64,000 nucleotides of DNA from NCBI GenBank assembly GCA_027492875.1, contig JAPUDV010000071.1, positions 1 through 64,000 of the forward strand, written 5' to 3'. The stretch comes from Candidatus Competibacteraceae bacterium (lineage in GTDB: Bacteria > Pseudomonadota > Gammaproteobacteria > Competibacterales > Competibacteraceae). The notes below the pieces were generated by a model. That model was given only the letters and a program-made list of their open reading frames with translations. It ran no database searches and was not told the origin of the DNA. The position numbers and the translations under genes were made by a program. Shown here piece by piece: positions 7,857-15,459 of the stretch; position 1 is the first letter of the stretch, and each line of letters opens with the position of its first letter.

Positions 7857-9179
7857 GTGCAACGCCGCTCCTTTCCGTCCGTCTTGCCGCCAGCCCGTCG
7901 TGATGCCTGGGCCGGCATCCTGCTGGCGCTGATGATCGCCGCCTCGGTCGCCCCGGGCGTGTCGCTGCTGCCCGCCGGACTCTTGGGTTGGGCCGCCGCC
8001 CTGCTGCTGAGTTACCGGCTGGGCCGACGGCAGCGCATTCAAATCGCCTGGCTGATCGGGCTCGGCGTCGCCGGCATCGCCTGGGGCACGCTGCACGGCA
8101 CGCCATTCAAGGCAAGCCCGATATTCGCCGGTAATCAGGGACTGGTCAGCCTGTTGGCGGCGGTGTCGTTCCTGCGGCTGGTGACCCGGCCGGGTGGAGT
8201 CGATCCCGAGCTACCCACGCCGCGCGGTCGAAAAGCCTTGTGGCGGACCCTGCTTGGAGTGCATCTGTTCGGCGCGGTGATCAACCTGTCCACCGTGGTG
8301 ATCCTGGGTGACCGCATGGCCACTCGCGGGCGTCTGGGCAAGCGCCGGGCGCTGGCGCTGACCCGGGGTTTCGCGGCGGCGGCGTTCTGGTCGCCGTTCT
8401 TTTCGGCCATGGCCGCCGCGCTAACCTACGCGCCGGGCGCGCGGCTGGGCGTCGTCGTGTTGGCGGGCCTGCCGATGGCCGCGTTCGCCCTCTGGCTGAC
8501 CGCCCGCGAAATCGATCCCGAGAATCCCAAGCTGGGGGCGCCGTTCATCGGTTACCCCATGCGTTTCAGCGCATTGTGGATTCCCGGCCTGCTGGTGCTT
8601 ATCGTGCTGACCGTCCACGCTTGGACGCCGGATTGGTCGATCCTGGCCATCATCGCCCTCAGCGCGCCGCTGCTGACGGTCCTGATCCTGGTCGCGCAAC
8701 ATGGATTTGCAGCGTGGCCCCCGCTCAGGGAGCATGTGGCGCAAGGCCTGGCCAGCACGGTCAACGAACTGGCGCTATTCCTGGCGGCCGGCGTGCTGGC
8801 GGCGGGTTTGATCAGCCTGACCGGAACGCTGGGGGATTGGCTGCCGTTCGAGCGATTCGGAGCGTCGCAGGCCAGCCTGCTGCTGATCGTCATGGTCGGC
8901 GCCGCCGCGCTGGGCGTACATCCGGTCATCACCATCGCCAGTTTCGGCGTCTGGCTGGCGCCGCTGCATCCCGAACCCAATCTGCTGGCGATCACCCTGT
9001 TGATGAGCTGGGCCATCGGCGTGCCGGCCAACCCGCTGTCCGGCCTGCACCTGATGATGCAGGGCCGCTATGGGATCGACGGCTACGCCTTCCTGCGCTG
9101 GAATGCCGGCTACGTCTTGAAGTGTTTGGGAGCGGCCATCGCGCTGCTGTACGTCTATTCGGCGCTGCTGGGAGTCTGA
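7857..9179 (+). CDS. polytopic permease of uncertain substrate
   Basis: This protein of about 440 residues has 10-12 membrane segments and polar loops such as LGDRMATRGRLGKRRAL and MMQGRYGIDGYAFLRWN near the end. Paired hydrophobic halves and mid-membrane breaks (for example VPANPLSGLHLMM) recall ion-transporter superfamily permeases of the ArsB/NhaD type, but no family motif allows a substrate call. GTG 7857 is chosen; an in-frame TTG at 7824 would add 11 residues, and neither has a strong ribosome-binding site. It diverges from the lipoprotein gene at 7249 and has no operon partner. Confidence 0.65.
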   Translation: MQRRSFPSVLPPARRDAWAGILLALMIAASVAPGVSLLPAGLLGWAAALLLSYRLGRRQRIQIAWLIGLGVAGIAWGTLHGTPFKASPIFAGNQGLVSLLAAVSFLRLVTRPGGVDPELPTPRGRKALWRTLLGVHLFGAVINLSTVVILGDRMATRGRLGKRRALALTRGFAAAAFWSPFFSAMAAALTYAPGARLGVVVLAGLPMAAFALWLTAREIDPENPKLGAPFIGYPMRFSALWIPGLLVLIVLTVHAWTPDWSILAIIALSAPLLTVLILVAQHGFAAWPPLREHVAQGLASTVNELALFLAAGVLAAGLISLTGTLGDWLPFERFGASQASLLLIVMVGAAALGVHPVITIASFGVWLAPLHPEPNLLAITLLMSWAIGVPANPLSGLHLMMQGRYGIDGYAFLRWNAGYVLKCLGAAIALLYVYSALLGV

Positions 9180-9229
9180 GGAGGAAGGGACAATCCACGC
9201 TTCGCCCGCCCGACTCCCAAGCAAACGCC

Positions 9230-9553
9230 TCAGGGCAGCAGCAGGTCGCCGCCTTCCATATGCAGCACTTCCACCCGCCAGCCGACCAGCAACACGCTGC
9301 CGATCTGGCGGCGCTGACCGGTGTCGGTGAACTCGAACACGTACAGCCGCTCCAGCTTGAGCCGGCCATCGAGATCGCGCCGCAGCCACAGCCGCTCCAG
9401 CGCCACGGTGTCGTCCAGCAATTGCACGTTACTCCGCCGGCAGGCGCGCGAACTGGCGGTGCGCGCCTGTTCGCGGGCACCGAGACTATCGCGCCAGAAC
9501 CACAGGCCAACTCCCATCACCGCGAGTATGCCGATCAGCGTCGTAAAGCTCAT
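9230..9553 (-). CDS. DUF3301 family membrane-anchored protein
   Basis: The 107-residue product starts with one membrane segment (TTLIGILAVMGVGLWFW) followed by a charged helix with ACRRSNVQLLDDTVALERLW and a short beta domain ending GWRVEVLHMEGGDL. This matches the small DUF3301 proteins of gammaproteobacteria, whose role is unknown. ATG 9553 is preferred over one six codons upstream because the hydrophobic anchor then begins almost at once. It lies convergent to the permease gene and about 100 bases past the end of the EAL regulator gene on the same strand. Confidence 0.75.
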   Translation of the reverse strand: MSFTTLIGILAVMGVGLWFWRDSLGAREQARTASSRACRRSNVQLLDDTVALERLWLRRDLDGRLKLERLYVFEFTDTGQRRQIGSVLLVGWRVEVLHMEGGDLLLP

Positions 9554-9659
9554 AAGCGGGCAGTCCTGCAAATAGTGGCGTTCGGCGAGTCGGGCCGCCC
9601 GACGGACGGCAGATCGGGCCGGGATTATGCGCTATCCGCCTGCGGGCGGTTCCCTTCAT

Positions 9660-11828
9660 TCAACCGCCCCCCAAGTCCACGCCAGCCGCATATTCGGCCG
9701 CCGGCAGCGGTTCGCCCAGTAAAAAACCCTGCGCCCGGCGACAGCCTGCGGCACGCAGCCAAACCAACTGCGCGTCGGTTTCGACTCCTTCCGCCACGAC
9801 GTCGAGGCCCAGGTTGCGGGCGAGGCCGATCACCGCCGCGCATATGACCTCGCCGCCGACATCCTCGCCGATATCCCGCACGAAGGAGCGATCGATCTTC
9901 AACGCGCTGACCGGAAACCGTTTCAGATAGGCCAGCGACGAATAACCGGTACCGAAGTCATCGATGGTCAGCATGACGCCCATGGCATGCAACACGCGCA
10001 GAGTGTCGACCGTCGCCCCCGCATCCTGCATCACTACACTTTCCATCACCTCCAGTTCGATGGCGCCCGCTTCCACCCCCGCGTCGGCCAGGATGGAACC
10101 CACCTGCCCGGCCAGCGCCGGCTGCCGGAACTGCAAGGCCGACAGATTGACCGCTACCCGAATCCCCGGCCACGGCCCGCGCCGCCAGACGACGGCCTGT
10201 CGGCAGGCTTCCCGCAGCACCCATGCTCCCATGGGCAAGATCAGACCGGTTTCCTCGGCCAAAGGGATGAAATCCATCGGCGACACCAGCCCCCGCTCGG
10301 GATGGCGCCAGCGCAACAGCGCCTCGAACGCCACCACCCGGCCGGATTCGAGATCGATCTGCGGCTGGTAAAACAGTTCGAACTCTTCCTGCCTTAGCGC
10401 CTGCCGCAACCGGTTTTCCAGCAGCAACCGCTCCAGCGTCCGCGCGTTCATCTCCTGCTGGAAAAACTGATAGTTGTTGCGACCCTGCTGCTTGGCCTCG
10501 TACATCGCCAGATCGGCGTGTTTGAGCAGGGTCTCCAGACTCTCGCCATCGTCGGGGGCGATGGCGATGCCGATGGAGGGCGTCACCGTCAGGTCGTGGC
10601 CCTCCAGCACGCACGGCTCGCCCAGTTCCCGCAGCAGCTTGTGCGCCACCAGGGCGGCATCGCCGGGATCGCCGATCTCGGACAGCAGGACGACGAATTC
10701 GTCTCCTCCCTGCCGCGACACGGTGTCGGTGGCGCGGATCAGGGCGGACAGGCGTGCGGCCACGTTGCATAAAAGCCGGTCGCCGGCGCTGTGACCGAAA
10801 GTGTCGTTGATGTCCTTGAAGCGGTCGAGGTCGATGAACAGCAGAGCAAACCGCTTGCGGTGACGGTGGGCATCGGTCAGCAGTTGCCCGAACCGGGCAT
10901 CCAGCAACAGCCGGTTGGGCAGGCCGGTCAGGAAATCGTGGTGCGCCATGTGCTGGATACGCGCTTCGTCGGCCTTGCGGCGGGCTTCATGCGCCTTGCT
11001 CTCGCTGATGTCCGAGAACATGGCGACATAGTGACAAACCCCCTCTTTTTCATCGCCGATCGCGCTGACCGACAGCCAGACCGGGAACACCTCGCCGTTC
11101 TTGCGCCGGCTCCAGATTTCGCCTTGCCAGTAACCCTGCGCGCGCAGGATCGCCCATGTGTTTCGATCGTAGCCGGGGTCGGGGCGCCCGCTGATAAATA
11201 ATCGCGAATTCTGGCCCTCCATCTCGGCGCGGCGGTAGCCGGTAATGTTCTCGCAAGCGCGGTTGACCTCGACGATGCGACCCTGGGCGTCGGCGATGAC
11301 GATGCCCTCGCCGCTGTCGTCGAACACGCGCTCGGCCAGGCGCAGGCGGGCTTCCGCCGCGATGCGGGCACGGGCGTCGCGCCCCAGCAAAACGCCGTAC
11401 CGGCGACCCTCCAGCTCGGCGATGCGGTAGGTCAGATCGAGCGGGAACGGCCTGGAGCGACTTTGCACGGTTGCTTCGATCCGCCGCGACGCGGCGCCGG
11501 CCGTATCCCGGGCCAAGGAGCTCAGTATTTCGGTGGCGCGGTCGAGGCCCAATTCGCCAAGCCGGCGGCCGATCAGCGCTTCGAGCGGCTGGCCGAGAAT
11601 CTCGGCCGCCGCCGCGTTGGCGTCGATCATCTCGCCGTCGGGCAGGGCGATCAGCAGCACCATGTCGCCGGCAAAATCCAATAGTGCGCGGAACCGTTCC
11701 AGCCGCGACAGGTTGCGGCGCAATTCGGGGTAGTAGCTCTTGCGGAAGGAGCGCTCGCCCAAACCGATGATCTGGTCCCGCAGCAACGCCCAGGCGTGGT
11801 CGCCGGCTGACTCAGAGGGCTTCGGCAT
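9660..11828 (-). CDS. PAS-PAS-GGDEF-EAL cyclic-di-GMP signalling protein
   Basis: The 722-residue soluble protein has, in order, a short N-terminal helix region, a PAS domain (about 50-155), a second PAS domain with a PAC tail (about 165-285), GGDEF (about 310-465) and EAL (about 480-720). The GGDEF core reads RQGGDEFVVLL, intact for diguanylate cyclase activity. The EAL core reads VAFEALLRWRHPE, with later conserved acidic motifs DDFGTGYSSLAYLKRFP and EGVETDAQL, so phosphodiesterase activity is also possible. No membrane segment was seen, so it senses a cytoplasmic signal through PAS. Its ATG lies inside the last codons of the ErcA-like gene, a 17-base overlap that implies translational coupling. 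Confidence 0.9.
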   Translation of the reverse strand: MPKPSESAGDHAWALLRDQIIGLGERSFRKSYYPELRRNLSRLERFRALLDFAGDMVLLIALPDGEMIDANAAAAEILGQPLEALIGRRLGELGLDRATEILSSLARDTAGAASRRIEATVQSRSRPFPLDLTYRIAELEGRRYGVLLGRDARARIAAEARLRLAERVFDDSGEGIVIADAQGRIVEVNRACENITGYRRAEMEGQNSRLFISGRPDPGYDRNTWAILRAQGYWQGEIWSRRKNGEVFPVWLSVSAIGDEKEGVCHYVAMFSDISESKAHEARRKADEARIQHMAHHDFLTGLPNRLLLDARFGQLLTDAHRHRKRFALLFIDLDRFKDINDTFGHSAGDRLLCNVAARLSALIRATDTVSRQGGDEFVVLLSEIGDPGDAALVAHKLLRELGEPCVLEGHDLTVTPSIGIAIAPDDGESLETLLKHADLAMYEAKQQGRNNYQFFQQEMNARTLERLLLENRLRQALRQEEFELFYQPQIDLESGRVVAFEALLRWRHPERGLVSPMDFIPLAEETGLILPMGAWVLREACRQAVVWRRGPWPGIRVAVNLSALQFRQPALAGQVGSILADAGVEAGAIELEVMESVVMQDAGATVDTLRVLHAMGVMLTIDDFGTGYSSLAYLKRFPVSALKIDRSFVRDIGEDVGGEVICAAVIGLARNLGLDVVAEGVETDAQLVWLRAAGCRRAQGFLLGEPLPAAEYAAGVDLGGG

Positions 11829-12963
11829 AGAGCGTCTTGAGGTCGGCCAGACTGGCGCGGCGCGGGTTGGTGAACAGACAGGCGTCGCGGGCGGCGGGCG
11901 GCGCCAGATCCACGATCTCGTCGGAGGTCACGCCGCGCGCCGCGAGGCCATCGCGGATCCCGCACGCCTCGCGCAGCGCTCGCAACGCCTCGGTGAGGCT
12001 CCTTTCCCCACCGGCGCCGCCCGCGAGCGGCACACCGAACGCTTGAGCAATACGCCGGTAGCGCTCTTCGGCAACGCGGTAGTTGAAACGGATGACGTGT
12101 TCAAGCAACAGGGCGTTGCTTTCCCCGTGCGGCAGATCCAGATAGCCGCCCAGGCTGTGGGACAGGGCATGCGTCGCGCCGAGGCTGGCGTTGGAGAAGG
12201 CCAAGCCGGCTTGCAGGCTGGCCAACATCATATTCTCCCGCGCCGCCAGGTTGGCCGGCTCGGTGACGGCCCGTAATAGAAAGTTGCGGATGAGTTCGAC
12301 GGCGGCCAGCGCATGGATGTCCACCACCGGCGAACTCGCCGTGGACACGTAGGCTTCGACGGCGTGGCTGAGCGCGTCGAGACCGGTGCAGGCGGTGAGA
12401 TGCGGGTCCATGGTGAGGGTGACTTCCGGGTCCACCAGCGCCACGTCCGGCACCACGCTCTTGCTGATGATGGCGATCTTGTAACGCCGCTGGGTATTGT
12501 TGATGATGGCGAACTGCGAGATATCGGCGGCGGCGCCGGCCGTGCTGGGGACGCAGATCAGCGGTGGGCCGGGATGGACGATGCGGTCGACGCCCTCGAA
12601 ATCGAGAATGTGACCGCCGTTGGCGGACACGATGCCGATGCCCTTGGCGCAATCGATGACGCTGCCGCCGCCCAGGGCCACGATCACGTCGCAGCCGCCG
12701 TCGCGGTAGACCTGCTCGCCCGCCATGACCTCGTGATCCCGGGGGTTGGGCGTAACCCCGCTGAACACCACCGCGTGCAACCCGCTTTCTTCCAGATCGG
12801 CGAGCAGCCCGTTCAGCCAACCCGCGCGGATGACGCCCGGATCGGTGACGACCAGGACGCGCCGTGCCTGCAGGTTACGCGCGTAAAACCCCGTGCGCCG
12901 ACGCGCGCCGACGCCGAAAATAAACTCCGGCGCGACGAATTTACGCATGTCGTAGAGTGGCAT
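11812..12963 (-). CDS. ercA: ErcA-like iron-containing alcohol dehydrogenase
   Basis: The 383-residue protein belongs to family III Fe-dependent alcohol dehydrogenases: NAD-binding GGGSVIDCAKG, then the metal-binding histidine stretch GATHALSHSLGGYLDLPHGE. The N-terminus MPLYDMRKFVAPEFIFGVGA closely resembles ErcA proteins, which in pseudomonads sit next to signalling genes and take part in control of alcohol oxidation. The ATG at 12963 follows CAGGAG. The gene overlaps the downstream PAS-GGDEF-EAL gene by 17 bases, so the enzyme or its product may feed a signal to that regulator. A purely metabolic role is the alternative. Confidence 0.8.
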   Translation of the reverse strand: MPLYDMRKFVAPEFIFGVGARRRTGFYARNLQARRVLVVTDPGVIRAGWLNGLLADLEESGLHAVVFSGVTPNPRDHEVMAGEQVYRDGGCDVIVALGGGSVIDCAKGIGIVSANGGHILDFEGVDRIVHPGPPLICVPSTAGAAADISQFAIINNTQRRYKIAIISKSVVPDVALVDPEVTLTMDPHLTACTGLDALSHAVEAYVSTASSPVVDIHALAAVELIRNFLLRAVTEPANLAARENMMLASLQAGLAFSNASLGATHALSHSLGGYLDLPHGESNALLLEHVIRFNYRVAEERYRRIAQAFGVPLAGGAGGERSLTEALRALREACGIRDGLAARGVTSDEIVDLAPPAARDACLFTNPRRASLADLKTLYAEAL

Positions 12964-13164
12964 GGTTTCTCCTGTGCGAGCGATGGCTAACGGCCCTTCG
13001 GGATGCGATTTCCCCGGACCACCGGGCGGAGGAAAAGCGTGGAGTCTTCCGGCTCTGGCCGTTGGGGTTTCCGCTTTTTATCGCGTGCCCTGCATAAGTC
13101 TAATGTGGGTTGGACAAACATCCCAGATTACGGGCATCACCCAAACAAGTTCACGTCAATATCC
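12964..13164. other. intergenic region with no gene seen
   Basis: This stretch lies between ercA and the hsdM scar. It shows weak open frames only and no clear promoter or hairpin. The composition drops in GC towards the right, in line with inserted and then decayed DNA. Confidence 0.4.
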
Positions 13165-13290
13165 ATGGCCATCAAGAAAAGCGAAGTCTCCGACAAATAC
13201 GCCGGACCGAAGGACGCGCTGATCGACGTGCCCCAGGGTGGCGGTTTCGCCGATATGGTGGCGTTGGTAGTGTTCTTAACGTGGTTATGA
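13165..13290 (+). pseudogene. scar of a type I restriction methylase gene (hsdM)
   Basis: From ATG 13165 the frame reads MAIKKSE and then directly VSDKYAGPKDALIDVPQGGG and FADMVAL. In intact HsdM proteins a stretch of some 30 residues separates the first heptad from the SDKYAG segment, so an internal deletion has joined them. After FADMVAL the similarity stops and the frame ends at 13290. Nothing else of hsdM, hsdS or hsdR is nearby. The remaining 41 codons cannot encode an active methylase. Confidence 0.6.
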
Positions 13291-13618
13291 ACAATTTCAA
13301 CTATCTTAATTAAAATGATTTTATTGCACAGGCATCCACTTTTAGGGCACTACCCGCATGGCGACCGGTTCACCGCGTTGATGGACCACCATTTGCCGAT
13401 GTAGCGCATCTGCCGGGAAGCGTTGAATCGCGCGCCATCGAGCCACGAACAGTGGCCATGCTGACCGGCAAGATCCGCCCGTGGGCCGACATCTTGAGCG
13501 GTGGGCTGGATGCTATACTCGCTTCCTTGTTCCCCGGCGGCGTCACCGTGCGATGCGCGGTCGCGACATAAATACATAAGCCACGACATACAATGAAAAA
13601 ATACTTAAATCATCATTC
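13291..13618. other. intergenic region upstream of xthA
   Basis: The region begins AT-rich after the hsdM scar and becomes GC-rich again near 13480. A TATACT at 13513 could be a -10 element for xthA, but no convincing -35 is paired with it. I see no gene, repeat or RNA here. Confidence 0.35.
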
Positions 13619-14395
13619 ATGAAAATCGCGACATGGAACGTCAATTCCCTGAAGGTGCGCCTGCCGCAGGTGCTGGACTGGCTGCGCGAGCGGCAGCCGG
13701 ACATCCTGGCCTTGCAGGAAACCAAGCTGACCGACTCCGATTTCCCCACGCTCGATCTCGCCAGCGCCGGCTATCGGGCCGCCTTCGCCGGTCAGAAAAC
13801 CTACAACGGCGTGGCCGTGTTCAGCCGTCTGTCTACCAGCGAAACTGTCGCCGACCTGCCGGGATTGGATGATCCGCAACGGCGGGTCTTGGGCGCGACC
13901 ATCGGCGGGGTGCGCGTCATCAACCTCTACGTTCCCAACGGTCAATCCGTCGGTTCCGACAAATACGCCTACAAGCTGAACTGGCTGGATAAACTGGCGC
14001 AATGGCTGGAAATTGAACTGGCCCACCATCCCCGCTTGATCGCGCTGGGCGATTTCAACATCGCGCCGGAAGACCGCGACGTGCACGACCCCGCCGCCTG
14101 GGCCGGCCAAATCCTGTGCAGCGACGCCGAGCGGGCCGCGTTCCGGCGGTTGCTGGATTTGGGCCTCCAGGATGCGTTTCGACGGTTTCCGCAGGAAGAA
14201 AACACCTTTAGCTGGTGGGACTACCGCGCCGCCGGCTTCCGCCGTAACCGGGGGCTGCGCATCGACCATATTCTGCTCAGCCCGGCGCTGGCCACGGTCT
14301 GCACCGCCTGTCGGGTGGACCAGGCCCCGCGCCGACTGGAACGCCCGTCCGATCATGCCCCAGTGATCGCCGAATTCGACCTCGAACTCCACTGA
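13619..14395 (+). CDS. xthA: exodeoxyribonuclease III
   Basis: The 258-residue protein is a complete ExoIII/AP endonuclease. It starts [20 protein letters not shown], has the metal-binding LALQETKL, the YNGVAVFSR loop, the active-site [13 protein letters not shown], and the C-terminal RIDHILLS and [11 protein letters not shown] with the catalytic His. It repairs abasic sites and removes 3' blocking groups in double-stranded DNA. Length is normal for the family. It lies 11 bases upstream of rfbB, so the two may be co-transcribed although they are functionally unrelated. Confidence 0.96.
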   Translation: MKIATWNVNSLKVRLPQVLDWLRERQPDILALQETKLTDSDFPTLDLASAGYRAAFAGQKTYNGVAVFSRLSTSETVADLPGLDDPQRRVLGATIGGVRVINLYVPNGQSVGSDKYAYKLNWLDKLAQWLEIELAHHPRLIALGDFNIAPEDRDVHDPAAWAGQILCSDAERAAFRRLLDLGLQDAFRRFPQEENTFSWWDYRAAGFRRNRGLRIDHILLSPALATVCTACRVDQAPRRLERPSDHAPVIAEFDLELH

Positions 14396-14406
14396 ACTGA
14401 GCCTCC

Positions 14407-15450
14407 ATGGAACATCATCCCCGCAACGTACTGGTGACCGGCGGCGCCGGCTTCATCGGCTGCAATTTCGTTCGCCACCTGCTGGCCACCGAGCCGGACG
14501 CCCGCATCGTTACCCTCGATCTGCTGACCTACGCCGGTTCGCTGGACAACCTGCGCGAACTGCCCGATCCCGCCCGGCATACCTTCGTCCAGGGCGATAT
14601 CTGCGACCGGCTGCTGGTGGATCGGCTGCTGCGCGAGCACGCCATCGACACCATCGCCCACTTCGCCGCCGAAAGCCATGTGGACCGCTCCATCACCGGC
14701 CCGGCGGCCTTCGTGCAAACCAATCTGGTCGGCACCTTCACCCTGCTGGAAGCCGCCCGCGGCGCCTGGCTGGAGGGCGGCAAAACCGTCGAGCGCCGCC
14801 GCTTCCACCACATCTCCACCGACGAAGTCTACGGCACCCTCAAACCCAACGATCCACCGTTCAGCGAGACCACGCCCTACGCGCCCAACTCGCCCTACTC
14901 CGCCTCCAAGGCCGGCTCCGACCATCTGGTGCGGGCCTATTTCCACACCTACGGCCTGCCGGTGGTCACCACCAACTGCTCCAACAACTACGGCCCTTAC
15001 CAGCACGGCGAGAAATTCATCCCCACCGTGATCCGCTCCTGCCTGCTGCAACGACCGATTCCGGTCTACGGCGACGGTAGCAACATCCGCGACTGGCTGT
15101 ACGTCGAAGACCATTGCCGGGGCATCGATGCGGCGATCCGGCGCGGCGTGCCGGGCGAAACCTACAATATCGGCGGCGACAACGAATGGGCCAACCTCAA
15201 CATCGCCAAGCTGATCTGCGCGCTGCTGGACCAGCGCCGGCCGACACACGCCCCGCACGAGCGGCTGATCCACTTCGTCGCCGACCGGCCCGGCCACGAC
15301 TGGCGCTACGCCATCGACCCCCGCAAGATGAGCGAAGAACTGAGCTGGCGGCCGGCGGAAACTTTCAACACCGGTATCGCCAAGACCGTGGACTGGTATC
15401 TGGAGCGGCACGCCACCGACCCCGCCTGGGGCGGTATGACCGGAGAATAG
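14407..15450 (+). CDS. rfbB: dTDP-glucose 4,6-dehydratase
   Basis: The 347-residue short-chain dehydrogenase begins with the NAD-binding VLVTGGAGFIGCNFVRHLL and has the FAAESHVDRSI segment, catalytic HISTDEVYG with Thr/Asp/Glu, and the YSASKAGSDHLVRAY motif with the Tyr and Lys. It makes dTDP-4-keto-6-deoxyglucose, the second step in dTDP-rhamnose synthesis for lipopolysaccharide or exopolysaccharide. No other rml gene is adjacent, which is unusual because rfbB normally sits with rfbA, rfbC and rfbD; the rest of the pathway must lie elsewhere. Confidence 0.95.
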   Translation: MEHHPRNVLVTGGAGFIGCNFVRHLLATEPDARIVTLDLLTYAGSLDNLRELPDPARHTFVQGDICDRLLVDRLLREHAIDTIAHFAAESHVDRSITGPAAFVQTNLVGTFTLLEAARGAWLEGGKTVERRRFHHISTDEVYGTLKPNDPPFSETTPYAPNSPYSASKAGSDHLVRAYFHTYGLPVVTTNCSNNYGPYQHGEKFIPTVIRSCLLQRPIPVYGDGSNIRDWLYVEDHCRGIDAAIRRGVPGETYNIGGDNEWANLNIAKLICALLDQRRPTHAPHERLIHFVADRPGHDWRYAIDPRKMSEELSWRPAETFNTGIAKTVDWYLERHATDPAWGGMTGE

Positions 15451-15459
15451 AGAGAAACC

